This document shows, in pieces, positions 1-7,642 of a DNA stretch of 64,000 nucleotides. The notes beneath the pieces were generated by a model. That model ran no database searches. It was not told the origin of the DNA and was given only the letters and a program-made list of their open reading frames with translations. How positions within the stretch are numbered: position 1 is the stretch's first letter; each line of letters starts with the position of its first letter. The DNA is from Alcaligenes parafaecalis (GTDB taxonomy: Bacteria; Pseudomonadota; Gammaproteobacteria; Burkholderiales; Burkholderiaceae_B): the NCBI RefSeq assembly GCF_026344135.1, contig NZ_JAPKNA010000001.1, positions 558,001 to 622,000 of the forward strand. Reading direction: 5' to 3'. The position numbers and the translations under genes are program-made.

Positions 1-1395
1 GGTGACGTTCTGATCAAGCAAAGAGCGGGCCTGGAACATGTTTTTACTGCGCTCGCCCACTACCGAGCTGATTGCGTCAATCAAGCCCGAGGGATACCAG
101 ATGTAGGGGGAGAAATCCGCGGCGACATTCAGGGCCCTGAAGCGTGGCTGATCTTGGCTGTCAACGAACTCCGAGTGGGCCAGTTCGTGCATCATGCCGG
201 AAGCTCCATTGGCTTTCCGCGCCTTTTCAATGGCATTTAACGCTATTCGAATAGCCCGATCGCCTGCTGTGTGCAGCTTCAGACCATAACCAGCGCCGTC
301 AAGATGAGTGACAACACGGTCCAACTCGTTTTCAGGGACAACTAAAGCGCCTAAGGCCAGCGGGTCATCATGATGGGTGTCAACATAAGGTTCCAGCATG
401 GCGGCTGTGTGCGCTGCAGTAGGAACACCATCGGTATATATTTTGACGTAATTGGTTTTTAAGTTAGGGCGGGCATACTGCTTGCTGATGCGGTCAATTT
501 CCGCAAAATCAAAAACATGTTTGCTTTCCTTGCCCGAAATCCGAATCGCCGTTGCTACGTGTGCATTCAAGCCGGTGTGTTTGTCCAGATTGTAGTAAGC
601 CCGAACAACAGCTTCACTGGCATCTGCATCTTTCAAACCCGTAATACCAAATTGGTTGGATTCCTGGACGGCATACTGCGCGGCTTTTAGGTATTGCTCA
701 TCTGTCCAGTCAGGAACAAAGGATCGGATATAGCTATTGGCTTCTACCAGAACCCCGTTGGGCTCGCGGCTGCTCACTTCGTGCTTCACGGTCATGCCGC
801 TGGGCGGCGTAAAGTTGGTATCGATTTGCAGGAGGCCCAAGGCTTTGGAGTTCACCCAAGCGTTGTGCCCCGTATCATCCGTCAACACAATGGCCTTGTC
901 CCCAGAGACTGCATCAAGCCATTGACGAGGTGAGTCGATCTTGTGCGTTTTGAAAAAATCGCTATCCCACTGGCCCCCTTGAATCCAGAGTGTTTCACTA
1001 CGCGCCACGCAGGCTTTCAAAGTGTCTGCCAGTACGTCAGGAGTCACCGTGAAGGGGAAATTGCATTGGAAAAGATGTTTCAACCCACCCCATACCGGAT
1101 GGGAGTGTGCTTCATTAATGCCGGGCATGGCCATCTTGCCGCCCAGGTCTATCAGCTTGGTTTGCTCTCCTCGCCTGGCTTGCAGTTGCTCTGTGCTGCC
1201 TAAGGCTTCAATTTTGCCGTCACGTATTGCAAGAGCTTCAACCCAAGCATGAGCCGGGCTTTGCGTGTATATCCGTCCATTCACTATCAGCAGATCAGCA
1301 GCAGGTGGGGCTGCAAATGCAATGGGACTAACAGCACAGAGTCCAGCCAGACACATCAGGGGCGTCATCGCTGCACGTAGACGGGGGAAATACAT
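1..1395 (-). CDS. Exported amidohydrolase, family 3 (YtcJ-like), 3' end missing
   Basis: The first 465 codons are present and the gene runs off the left edge. The N-terminus has a signal peptide (hydrophobic LMCLAGLCAVSP then AFA-AP), followed by LLIVNGRIYT and a metal-binding segment MPGINEAHSHP. Further on, VKIYTDGVP carries the lysine usually carboxylated between the two metals, and LKLHTAGDRAI a metal histidine. These are hallmarks of the YtcJ-like amidohydrolase_3 family, hydrolases of C-N bonds with unknown natural substrates. The ATG at 1395 has CTGGAG about 12 bases upstream. A periplasmic location is inferred from the signal peptide. The substrate cannot be told. Confidence 0.85.
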   Translation of the reverse strand, partial: MYFPRLRAAMTPLMCLAGLCAVSPIAFAAPPAADLLIVNGRIYTQSPAHAWVEALAIRDGKIEALGSTEQLQARRGEQTKLIDLGGKMAMPGINEAHSHPVWGGLKHLFQCNFPFTVTPDVLADTLKACVARSETLWIQGGQWDSDFFKTHKIDSPRQWLDAVSGDKAIVLTDDTGHNAWVNSKALGLLQIDTNFTPPSGMTVKHEVSSREPNGVLVEANSYIRSFVPDWTDEQYLKAAQYAVQESNQFGITGLKDADASEAVVRAYYNLDKHTGLNAHVATAIRISGKESKHVFDFAEIDRISKQYARPNLKTNYVKIYTDGVPTAAHTAAMLEPYVDTHHDDPLALGALVVPENELDRVVTHLDGAGYGLKLHTAGDRAIRIALNAIEKARKANGASGMMHELAHSEFVDSQDQPRFRALNVAADFSPYIWYPSGLIDAISSVVGERSKNMFQARSLLDQNVT

Positions 1396-1635
1396 ATCTC
1401 TTTGCTCCAGTATTGTTATAACTATATTTGTGGCTTGCGTAGGGCTTGCTTCGCTTTATAAAGAGCTAAAGCAAGTACTACTCGATACCTCAAGACTACA
1501 GGTCTGGAGTAGGGGTTTCTATAGGTAGAAACACAATGTGGGATTCACGAATAGGTCAGTGGGTACTTAAACAGTAAGCTTTTCTCGCGTGCATCTGGAA
1601 AGCTTTATATGTCAATTTTTTCTCTGGATTTGGTC

Positions 1636-1674
1636 AAAAAAAAGCCCTTGCAAAGTACTTTGCAAGGGCTTTTT
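1636..1674. terminator. Rho-independent terminator, symmetric
   Basis: A long perfect inverted repeat (AAAAGCCCTTGCAAAGTA and its complement) is flanked by A and T runs, so it can act on both strands. It lies just after the stop of the minus-strand YkgJ gene and upstream of the amidohydrolase. It ends the former transcript and isolates the latter's promoter region (1396-1635). Confidence 0.85.
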
Positions 1675-1699
1675 GGCAAAAGGATACCGTTGTAGCGTA

Positions 1700-2194
1700 T
1701 CAAGCCGCCTCATCGTGTTCCGGTAAAGCTGGCGGGGCAGGCAGCGGACGATTGGGTAGCAGGGACAAGCCATGCTTGCTACGTAAACGCTGGCAATCCA
1801 CATTGGGGCTGCCATCCAGCTCCCAGATCTGATAGTCACGACAGGGGGTAGGGCGATCAGGATAAATAGCGCAATGAATACCCGGCTGGCCCAACGTGCC
1901 GCGCAAGGCAATGCAGCGGCCTTCGCCCTGCTCTGTCCCCTTCATACAGGCACGAAGAGGACCAACCTGAGTCGTCAGCTCGACAGGTACTGTGCCGCCC
2001 GTCTCGCCACTTAACTCACCACTATAGAAAGACACCCGAAAATGAGAACAGCACACCCCGCAACTTAAACAGGGGTTCTCATCAAAAATCTCGTCATTGG
2101 GGGGCGTATAAAGGACTGCTTCCAGCGTAGTTTCCTGAACGCCAGGTAGATCAAGCAGTGGAGTCGGGGTAGGCGGGAGAGAAGAGCAAGTCAT
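1700..2194 (-). CDS. YkgJ-family cysteine cluster protein
   Basis: A 164-residue cytoplasmic protein of the YkgJ/UPF0153 family (putative zinc- or iron-chelating domain). The hallmark cysteines are visible: C42, C45, C48 and C49 in NPCLSCGVCC, then GRCIAL, and GIHCAIYPDRPTPCRDY. No enzymatic role is established for the family. The N-terminal 35 residues are proline- and threonine-rich and the C-terminal tail is proline-rich, both likely flexible. It stands alone, ending at the symmetric terminator, with 380 bp of gene-free DNA upstream. The assignment rests on the cysteine pattern. Confidence 0.85.
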   Translation of the reverse strand: MTCSSLPPTPTPLLDLPGVQETTLEAVLYTPPNDEIFDENPCLSCGVCCSHFRVSFYSGELSGETGGTVPVELTTQVGPLRACMKGTEQGEGRCIALRGTLGQPGIHCAIYPDRPTPCRDYQIWELDGSPNVDCQRLRSKHGLSLLPNRPLPAPPALPEHDEAA

Positions 2195-2530
2195 GTGCGT
2201 AGGTGTCCCGTAGCAGCCGCAGACCCGTTTCAGACGAGATCGATGATCTGCAGGCGTAAAGCAGTTATTTTATTTTTGCTCGAAGAACTTGAATAGAAAA
2301 ATCGTGTGGCAGGAGGGGGCTTGATGCGGGCGGGAGACATATTGTGTGTATCTATATGTTTCTTTGGTCTGAATGGAGGGTTGTGGGTCAAATGATCTGG
2401 TTTTTCTTGTGTTTTTGATTATTCATTGTAAAACAATGGTTTGGCTTGTTTTTTTGAGGTTTTTGAGATCCTCTTCAGAATAGGTACCGAAAAAAAGATC
2501 GTTTTTTCTATAGAAAAACACAAAATAGTG
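2195..2530. other. AT-rich intergenic region
   Basis: No supported gene is seen here. It separates the divergent YkgJ gene (minus) and tRNA-Val (plus) and is T-rich around 2395-2470. It must hold the YkgJ promoter, which I could not place with confidence. Confidence 0.5.
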
Positions 2531-2559
2531 TTGACAGCCCCATAGGGAAGATCTATTAT
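2531..2559 (+). promoter_or_regulatory. Sigma-70 promoter of tRNA-Val
   Basis: TTGACA at 2531-2536 and TATTAT at 2554-2559 with exactly 17 bases between them. The predicted start lies a few bases before the tRNA 5' end at 2576. This is a near-consensus housekeeping promoter, as expected for a stable RNA gene. Confidence 0.85.
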
Positions 2560-2575
2560 TTCATTTCTTCACCGC

Positions 2576-2652
2576 AGGCGGTTAGCTCAGTTGGTTAGAG
2601 CGCTACGTTGACATCGTAGAGGTCGCTGGTTCGAATCCAGTACTGCCTACCA
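2576..2652 (+). tRNA. tRNA-Val (anticodon GAC)
   Basis: Full cloverleaf: the acceptor AGGCGGT pairs with ACTGCCT, with one G-T. The D arm is GCTC...GAGC. The anticodon stem CTACG/CGTAG closes the loop TTGACAT with anticodon GAC. The T arm loop is TTCGAAT and the CCA end is encoded. It decodes GUC/GUU valine codons. It has its own promoter and a terminator 35 bases downstream. Its 3' end is duplicated at 6473-6521, which suggests use as an integration site. Confidence 0.97.
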
Positions 2653-2685
2653 GAATACATGCACACAGCTCCAAGCTGTGCCAAG
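2637..2685. repeat. Left copy of 49-bp direct repeat, putative attL
   Basis: Covers the last 16 bases of tRNA-Val plus 33 bases downstream. It matches 6473-6521 at 46 of 49 positions. Integrases of islands and phages commonly recombine at tRNA 3' ends, leaving such repeats, but no integrase gene is visible between the copies. Confidence 0.6.
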
Positions 2686-2720
2686 AAAAGCCCCAAAGAT
2701 CAATGTTTTGGGGCTTTTTT
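2686..2720 (+). terminator. Terminator of tRNA-Val
   Basis: The stem AAGCCCCAAA pairs with TTTTGGGGCTT around an 8-base loop and runs into six T residues. It lies immediately after the tRNA. Confidence 0.85.
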
Positions 2721-3059
2721 GTTGCCTGGTTTTCCAAATCGCGCCGAGATGTTTTGGGGGCATGGTTGTAAGTGCGGCCACTTTGTCATGATCATGGTGT
2801 GCCAACGCGTGCTCAAGGCTCTCTGAGCGGAAACCGCTTTGCACAGTAGCGTTTATGAGCTCAAGTGCAATTTCTTCGTTCTTGCTGAGATGTGGGTGTG
2901 GTTGCTGTTACGAGCTGCCATCTGGCCTCTCCAAGTATTGAAACGAAGAGGATAAGCCAGCGAAATAGGGTAAACCTGTGGTCAAACGAAATGGGTTGTA
3001 AGTGCTTCTCTCTATGGGGAAGCATTTATTTGACTCGTCGATGAATTAGCCCGTTTGAG
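2721..3059. other. Gene-free stretch
   Basis: No reading frame with a credible ribosome binding site or recognisable product on either strand. It is probably the decayed edge of the accessory element. Confidence 0.4.
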
Positions 3060-3284
3060 TTGATTGCGTGCCGCCTTCGAGCGGTTTTTTTTACGCCTGT
3101 TGCTTTTGCAGCATTTCACGGGAGACAACCATGCCGACCGTCTTACACAAGGGGAAGGACGTGGAACCTACAAGCGCGGGAACATCGGCGGCTGTTTAAT
3201 GCCGGTCACCAGGCCGGTGCTGCTGAGCAGAAACAAACCAAAGGCAGACATAGCCGCCGTGGAGGTATCAACAGATGCCTCTGA
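3060..3284 (+). pseudogene. Possible remnant of a phage lysozyme C-terminus
   Basis: Weak call. The frame contains RRLFNAGHQAGAAEQ, reminiscent of the LRxLNAGDxAGAAxQ segment near the C-terminus of phage lysozymes, followed by an RGGINR-like stretch. No catalytic N-terminal half is present. It directly precedes, and overlaps by 10 bases, a small phage-type lipoprotein gene, which is where a lysis cassette would place it. It could equally be chance. Confidence 0.2.
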
Positions 3285-3487
3285 AACGATTGAGCACCTG
3301 GACGATGGTGCTGTGCGTGATCATGCTCGTTAGCGGATGCGCGGCGAACAGGGGCGTTAGTTATTGCGCAGCCGCCCAGCGACCGTTCAAGTGGCGCTTT
3401 GATGCTGAGATTGACGTTATGCCGATCAGGGTGCTGCGCTACATGGAGACGGAGGCTGAGACGTGGAGAATTTTATGCAATGATTGA
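3275..3487 (+). CDS. Small phage-type lipoprotein, possibly spanin-like
   Basis: A 70-residue protein with a basic start, the hydrophobic stretch MVLCVIMLVSGC and a lipobox whose cysteine would be lipidated. After the lipobox comes YCAAAQRPFKWRFDAEID and a C-terminal stretch ending in WRILC. The pattern lipobox, then YC..A.P, then a terminal LC resembles small lipoproteins encoded in phage lysis regions. A purine-rich GGAGGTATC precedes the ATG. No other intact phage gene is nearby, so it is best seen as a remnant of an integrated element. Function is inferred from pattern only. Confidence 0.4.
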   Translation: MPLKRLSTWTMVLCVIMLVSGCAANRGVSYCAAAQRPFKWRFDAEIDVMPIRVLRYMETEAETWRILCND

Positions 3488-3686
3488 ATAGCGAGTGAAG
3501 TTGCGTACACTACGCGAATACGTAGAAATTGAGATGGATTATGAGTACAAATTGTTAATTTTTGAGTATGACAAGACCTAGGTGAATGGGGCATGAACAC
3601 AGTATTCAGGCTAGGTTCAGAGTCTAGGGAGCATAGTGAATGAGCTGATATATATCAGCTTAATCAGCTTCTAAAGGAGCTTTACG

Positions 3687-3884
3687 ATGAAACGCTCGAC
3701 ATTAGTTTGCGCTGTAACTATGGGTGCGATTGGCTTAGTTGGCGGCGCAACCGCCATGGCACAAAACCCCGTTCCTACCCCCCATGACTCTGCTTATTCT
3801 GTCCAAAAGGCGGCATCTACTCACCTTGCCTCTGCTCGTCCCGAGACGCCACAGTCTCCAAAGCCGAAGCCAAAAACGCACTAA
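3687..3884 (+). CDS. Small exported hypothetical protein
   Basis: 65 residues starting MKRSTLVCAVTMGAIGL with a clear signal peptide and probable cleavage after AMA (ATAMA-QNPV). The mature part is about 40 residues, rich in Pro, Ser, Ala and Lys, ending PKPKPKTH, and probably unstructured. The start is supported by AAAGGAG seven bases before the ATG. I recognise no family. It stands alone within the accessory zone. Confidence 0.6.
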   Translation: MKRSTLVCAVTMGAIGLVGGATAMAQNPVPTPHDSAYSVQKAASTHLASARPETPQSPKPKPKTH

Positions 3885-3924
3885 CTAAGTAAGTTGATCT
3901 GATAAAAGGGCCAGGCTCTGCTTG

Positions 3925-4134
3925 GCCCCTACTTCTTCAACGGCGCGCGGCTTCTTGCGCCATTCCTTGATGGCCTTGTGTAGAAGAACGGTGATCGCAA
4001 GGTCTTCATACTTTTTGGCCTTGTGTTCGTTGCGTCATGCTGGGGTATCTTTAATCAGCACAAGGAACTCATTAGTCTCGCGCATGACCGCTTGACTGGT
4101 GTTGCAGGCCTTGGGGCGGGAGGTGGGCCGATTG
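3925..4134 (-). pseudogene. Decayed coding fragment with in-frame stop
   Basis: Read on the minus strand, a continuous frame gives NTSQAVMRETNEFLVLIKD, a stop after TPA, then RNEHKAKKYEDLAITVLL and HKAIKEWRKKPRAVEEVGA. The amphipathic, protein-like character on both sides of the single TGA suggests a broken gene, not random sequence. No start or ribosome binding site is convincing and the family is not recognised. Confidence 0.3.
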
Positions 4135-4196
4135 GCTGAGGCTTGGAGGTGGAAAGCTTAAAAGCAAGCTGGGAGGGTTAACAAGTTTGCATACGC

Positions 4197-4229
4197 AAAA
4201 AAGCCCGCACTATGGCGGGCCTATTTTTT
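4197..4229 (+). terminator. Rho-independent terminator
   Basis: Stem GCCCGC/GCGGGC with a six-base loop, flanked by an A run and a T run (CTATTTTTT). It does not closely follow an intact gene on either strand and may be left over from lost sequence. Confidence 0.6.
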
Positions 4230-4340
4230 GTGTGGGGAATTTGTGGAAAATTAGCAGCAGCTAGTAGACGCTTATGAGCACTTAACTGTAGTCGGCTGTG
4301 GTCTGATTCCCTTTAAATCAATGGTTTAGTGTCCACCATG

Positions 4341-4390
4341 CTTGCATAGGGTGCAAGGGGGTGAAGGTTCAAACTCTTCCGTTGCGACCA
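4341..4390 (+). pseudogene. 3' fragment of a tRNA-Pro
   Basis: Sequence from the anticodon arm to the CCA end of a tRNA: stem CTTGC, loop ATAGGGT, stem GCAAG, a short variable loop, T arm GAAGG-TTCAAAC-TCTTC, then CGTTGCG and ACCA. From memory the layout closely matches betaproteobacterial tRNA-Pro(GGG). The loop here reads AGG instead of GGG. No matching 5' acceptor or D arm lies upstream, so it is not a working tRNA. It is either a decayed tRNA or the scar of an integration at a tRNA-Pro gene. Confidence 0.6.
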
Positions 4391-4583
4391 TATGTAAAAA
4401 GACCTACAGCATTTTTTCTTTAGGCCTTTGTTCTTTCCTAAAGGGCTCGACCCCAGTTTTTTTGGGCGCTTTTTGCGTAATGCTTACCAGATGAAGATAA
4501 ACAAGTTATTTATCGGTTTATGGCCTATCCTGTACTTACGTCCTGATATTTGTTGGGGCGACCATTGACCAATGGAGGTCATA

Positions 4584-4748
4584 ATGGACAAGAGAGGCAA
4601 ACCGCCTAAGAAGCCAAGTACACGCAAGTCTGAGCTCACGCCGTCGCAAGAAGGTTGGCCAGCTCAGGCTCCTAATGCGGGGATCAAGCGCGCCAGTGCT
4701 GCTCATGATCATAAACCCACGGGAAGAGGGGCTGCACGGGGAAGATAA
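4584..4748 (+). CDS. Small basic protein, paralogue of 8135-8305
   Basis: 54 residues, highly charged and probably disordered, with no membrane segment. GGAGGT lies five bases before the ATG. The C-terminal 32 residues align without gaps to the product of 8135-8305 with 15 identities: shared pattern W-P-x-Q-x-x-N-A-G-x-K, then P-x-G-R-G-x-A-R-G-R. Both begin MDK. The RGRGxARGR tail suggests nucleic-acid binding, but that is inference. A strong hairpin terminator follows 40 bases after the stop, which supports a real short transcript. Family not recognised. Confidence 0.6.
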   Translation: MDKRGKPPKKPSTRKSELTPSQEGWPAQAPNAGIKRASAAHDHKPTGRGAARGR

Positions 4749-4786
4749 ACCTCGAGACTTGCATTCCCATCCTATTCCGCTATAGA

Positions 4787-4822
4787 AAGGGCCTGCGATG
4801 ATACATCATCGCAGGCCCTTTT
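4787..4822. terminator. Bidirectional terminator
   Basis: A perfect 16-bp stem starting AAGGGCCTGCG with a two-base loop, ending in T residues on both strands. It lies between the convergent small genes at 4584-4748 (plus) and 4845-5090 (minus) and can serve both. Confidence 0.85.
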
Positions 4823-4844
4823 GATTGCAACCCTACACAGGGTA

Positions 4845-5090
4845 CTAGCGTTGAAAATCCTGCAACATGCCCGGCCATAGCTTGAACCCTAAGCAAGAGC
4901 CCCAACGGTCACGCTCATACAACCACAATGTTTTGCAGTTGGAGCATTGGTATAAAGATTTTTTAGCTTCATCAGGGCCTTGCGAGCAAGGGCCAGCAGC
5001 AGCCATAAATTCGTGCTTGAGGCTGAGCGACGAGGATAGGGGCAAAAGCAGGCACAGAGTGCACAGATTATGTGAGCTTTGGTAGGGCAC
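4845..5090 (-). CDS. Small cysteine-containing hypothetical protein
   Basis: 81 residues starting at GTG (5090), chosen because AGGAGAACAAG precedes it with good spacing. An internal ATG at 5006 would give 53 residues. The C-terminal half reads like a zinc-ribbon-like module: GPCSQGP, then YQCSNCKTLWLYERDRWGSC, then LGFKLWPGM. The N-terminal half is hydrophobic with CTLC. No family name can be given. It ends at a strong shared terminator and shows no operon partner. Confidence 0.5.
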   Translation of the reverse strand: MPYQSSHNLCTLCLLLPLSSSLSLKHEFMAAAGPCSQGPDEAKKSLYQCSNCKTLWLYERDRWGSCLGFKLWPGMLQDFQR

Positions 5091-5211
5091 CTTGTTCTCC
5101 TGAAGGGGGCTCCAAGCGTTAGCCAGAGTGGTGAAAAGTTTTTATTGTTGTTGGAGGCGTCAGGGGTAGGGCTGTTGAGGGAGACGGGTCGTCCTGGAAT
5201 GTTGACGGCCG

Positions 5212-5243
5212 TTTTGCAGACTCGTTGGTGCGAGTCTGCAAAA
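5212..5243 (-). terminator. Terminator of the 5249-5401 gene
   Basis: A perfect 13-bp stem (TTTTGCAGACTCG and complement) around a six-base loop, ending in T residues on the minus strand. It starts six bases after the minus-strand stop codon. Confidence 0.8.
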
Positions 5244-5248
5244 GCTAC

Positions 5249-5401
5249 TTACTTGCCTTTCGGCGGGGCCTGCGGAGACTTGTCATCTTTTTTGCCATCT
5301 TTCTTGTCGTCAGGATGCATGGCCGCTTTTCGATCAGGAGAAGGCGATGGGTTTTGGGGAGGGGCTTGGGGTTTGTTAGGTGAGCTTGTTGTTTGTGTCA
5401 T
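5249..5401 (-). CDS. Small proline-rich hydrophilic protein
   Basis: 50 residues starting MTQTTSSPNKPQAPPQNP, with DDKKDGKKDDKS and an end of PPKGK. It is almost wholly Pro, Lys, Asp, Ser and Gln and so disordered. The start at 5401 is preceded by GGAG at a six-base spacing. It is followed directly by a strong terminator. It may be co-transcribed with the similar hydrophilic gene upstream (5479-5712), 77 bases away. No family recognised; general stress or cargo of the accessory element are both possible. Confidence 0.55.
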   Translation of the reverse strand: MTQTTSSPNKPQAPPQNPSPSPDRKAAMHPDDKKDGKKDDKSPQAPPKGK

Positions 5402-5478
5402 GAGAGACTCCAATAGGTGAACATTGCAGCAAACCAGGCATGTTGAGTGCACTGCTTTGCGCTGTGAGGCACCGATAG

Positions 5479-5712
5479 TTAGTTAAAAATGGATTGATCG
5501 TTTTGCGCTGGAGGAGGGGTGCGAGGCTTCTTGTCGCCGATAGGCTCATCGTTTGCAGGTAGCGTCTGATCGTCTTCGTGGATCCGTTCAATTTCGACGG
5601 GGCGTTTGTCGCGTGGGTCTGGGATAACGGGTTCGGCGGGGTCGGTGGCCGAGAGAAGGGGGAAGCGAAGCAAGTTAACTTTTCTTCCAATGGACCGGAG
5701 ATTGTGTGTCAT
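5479..5712 (-). CDS. Small hydrophilic hypothetical protein
   Basis: 77 residues starting MTHNLRSIGRKVNLLRFPLL. Asp-, Pro- and Lys-rich stretches follow (DPAEPVIPDPRDKRP, PIGDKKPRTPPP). The ATG at 5712 is favoured over 5727 because GGAGTGCCT sits just before it. No signal peptide or membrane segment. It is probably the first gene of a two-gene unit with 5249-5401. Function unknown. Confidence 0.55.
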   Translation of the reverse strand: MTHNLRSIGRKVNLLRFPLLSATDPAEPVIPDPRDKRPVEIERIHEDDQTLPANDEPIGDKKPRTPPPAQNDQSIFN

Positions 5713-5959
5713 AGGCACTCCTGCCATGACTGGCGGGATATCTCTCAGAGAGTCTGAGCAACAGCGCCAGTAGCGCCTTCAGGGTGTCAGCGAGAAGGTC
5801 TAAGTTCATACTAGGCTGATCCTGGAATTGCCCACCATGCTAATTTGTAAATCATTGTATTATAAGGAAAAGTTGAGTCTGTACGCTTTGATTTAATCCA
5901 GCCTGAAACGCTGGTGAAGATTACACTGAACCTTCATTCGACTGTCGACGGGAGGGGTT

Positions 5960-6238
5960 ATGAGTACAGAAATATCATCGAGCGGGGGCCAATGGGACGA
6001 TGATGGCGGGTCTCAATTGAAAGCCTTGGCAGTGGCACGAGCCGTGGATCAGCTAGATGACGATGATCAGTTGATACTAGGTTTTTTGGGGGCGTCGCTC
6101 TTGAGCTTATGGGATGATTTACCTGCCAGTGAGCAGCAGAGGTTGTTGAATAGTCAGGCTATTGAAAGTGCATTTGATAAAGCAGAAATCAAAACTCGAA
6201 TTCAGCGGCTGGAAGAACATTTCAAGCGGTTAAAGTAG
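5960..6238 (+). CDS. Hypothetical protein with acidic start and helical tail
   Basis: 92 residues. GGGAGGGG lies two to nine bases before the ATG. The N-terminus is Ser/Gly/Asp-rich (SSSGGQWDDDGGS). The middle, QLILGFLGASLLSLWDDL, is hydrophobic but too polar for a sure membrane helix. The C-terminus, KAEIKTRIQRLEEHFKRLK, looks like an amphipathic helix. No family recognised. It lies inside the repeat-bounded element, alone on its strand. Confidence 0.5.
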   Translation: MSTEISSSGGQWDDDGGSQLKALAVARAVDQLDDDDQLILGFLGASLLSLWDDLPASEQQRLLNSQAIESAFDKAEIKTRIQRLEEHFKRLK

Positions 6239-6472
6239 TCGCTCGCTTGGGCGGTGCCTCGGCCTTTCGGGCCTTGGCGAATGTTATGCGTGAATATAAA
6301 AAAACCGATCCATAATGGACTTTGGGTTTTCTAATAGATGAGGGCGTAAGCTGGTAGCCATTACCTTCCTGCAAAAGCATTTTCACCTATGGGTCATGGC
6401 TTTGGGGGTATGAGGCTGACCTTTGAAAGAGGAGTACTAAGCATAACAACAGCCTAGCCAAATCCCCTCATT
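6239..6472. other. Gene-free stretch before the right repeat
   Basis: No supported gene. A short G/C-rich hairpin (GGCCTTTCGGGCC) lies at about 6260, close behind the preceding stop. Confidence 0.35.
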
Positions 6473-6521
6473 CCAGTACGGCCTACCAGAATACATGCGC
6501 ACAGCTCCAAGCTGCGCCAAG
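6473..6521. repeat. Right copy of 49-bp direct repeat, putative attR
   Basis: Matches 2637-2685 at 46 of 49 bases, including the tRNA-Val 3' end (CCAGTAC-GCCTACCA) and 33 bases of flank. Upstream of the repeat the tRNA sequence is absent, so this is a fragment and not a second tRNA. The two copies bound 3.8 kb of small unrelated genes. The three mismatches suggest an old insertion or an allele from another strain. Confidence 0.6.
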
Positions 6522-6758
6522 CCTCGATGAGTCGAACAAAGAATACGCCGCCAGTTGCTGGTGGCATGCCACGCTCGCCATTGCAGCCGTAGAGCGGCAG
6601 GCAGCCGACACTGTCATCTGAATGTTTGTCGAGTTGTTTGGAGGGCTTGGTGAAACCGTGGAACTCTATGCAGCAGAAACTGATCAGCGCTGAGTAGCTG
6701 GCTTGGCATGTGAGTTCGCTTAAGCAAATGGGTAGAGACGGGAGCTACTGTGATGGAG

Positions 6759-7262
6759 TTAAGTAGCCAAGGGAATTGGTCGTCGGGGGCGGCGCACCCC
6801 TTTGGGCAGCACTGCCTGATCGTCGCTGAACATGACGCCGTCGCCTTTTTTGTAGCGAGCGCTGGTTTCCTCTAGTTCTAAAACGACTCCTCTGTAATAC
6901 CCGTTGGTTTTCTCAGGTAGTGCCGTCACCCGGATGCGCACCAGTACGCCTACTCGGGCGCACAAAAGCCGAACTTCATCCCCAATATTTATAACAATCA
7001 TGCCTGGTGCTCGATGCGTATCGTTATGACCAACGACAACTTCCCAGCACGCTGGGCCGTGGCAAATAAATGCTGCCCGTACCCGCTGTTCAGCTTCGAT
7101 AATCCGTGAAATTGCAGATTCCAGACTTGATGCGGATACGTGGTATTCATGCGCTGCTTCATCGACAGTCATACGATTAATCAGAACGTCTTCGGCTGCC
7201 TGGCTTGTTTGTTGCTCTATACCTAGCAGGTAGGCCACTGCTTGAAGCTGTTCAATTGTCAT
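6759..7262 (-). CDS. KorA/TrfB-like DNA-binding protein
   Basis: 167 residues. Residues 1-65 (TIEQLQAVAYLLGIEQQTSQ, then MTVDEAAHEYHVSASSLE) resemble the TrfB/KorA repressor domain: a lead helix, a VLI-x-M-T segment and a helix-turn-helix. Such domains control IncP-type plasmid genes. The rest, with a GDEVRLL core and a basic end (GVRRPRRPIP), is unfamiliar. It stands alone on the chromosome just outside the right repeat, suggesting plasmid or island ancestry. The HTH call is by pattern; the target is unknown. Confidence 0.5.
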   Translation of the reverse strand: MTIEQLQAVAYLLGIEQQTSQAAEDVLINRMTVDEAAHEYHVSASSLESAISRIIEAEQRVRAAFICHGPACWEVVVGHNDTHRAPGMIVINIGDEVRLLCARVGVLVRIRVTALPEKTNGYYRGVVLELEETSARYKKGDGVMFSDDQAVLPKGVRRPRRPIPLAT

Positions 7263-7642
7263 GGCTCAGTCTGCAATAGGTTGGAAAGTGTTCGTGGCTT
7301 GATATTTCATATTACTAATTTGCTTGGCTTGTGCTGCTAAGTCACATTGGAGCGGTTTTTATTGACAAAAAATTGGCCTTGCTTATGTAGGGCATGAGGT
7401 TTCCTCCTAGCCTATTTCGAGCTTTTATTTTTTGCCGCGAGGTTGATGGCCTTCTCTAAATCACCTCTTGAGCACTACAACTGATGCGCTTTCTTAAATT
7501 GGGCTAGGCTAGTCAGCTTGATGAGTGATCATCATGGTAACTGATCACTAATTTTCGTCACGTAAACCCCAATACCCGCCAACCATAGCCAGTCCTAGGA
7601 TGAGAGCAGCGCGACGTGCGCTCTTACCAAACGAGGATCATC
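7263..7642. other. Intergenic region, divergent promoters expected
   Basis: No supported gene in 380 bp. It separates the divergent KorA-like gene (minus) and DUF1508 gene (plus). No promoter could be placed with confidence. TGATCACTAATTTT-like AT-rich sequence lies at about 7540. Confidence 0.35.

Noticed and set aside
2647..2844. 65-residue minus-strand frame next to tRNA-Val
   Set aside because: Runs through the tRNA terminator and lacks a ribosome site.
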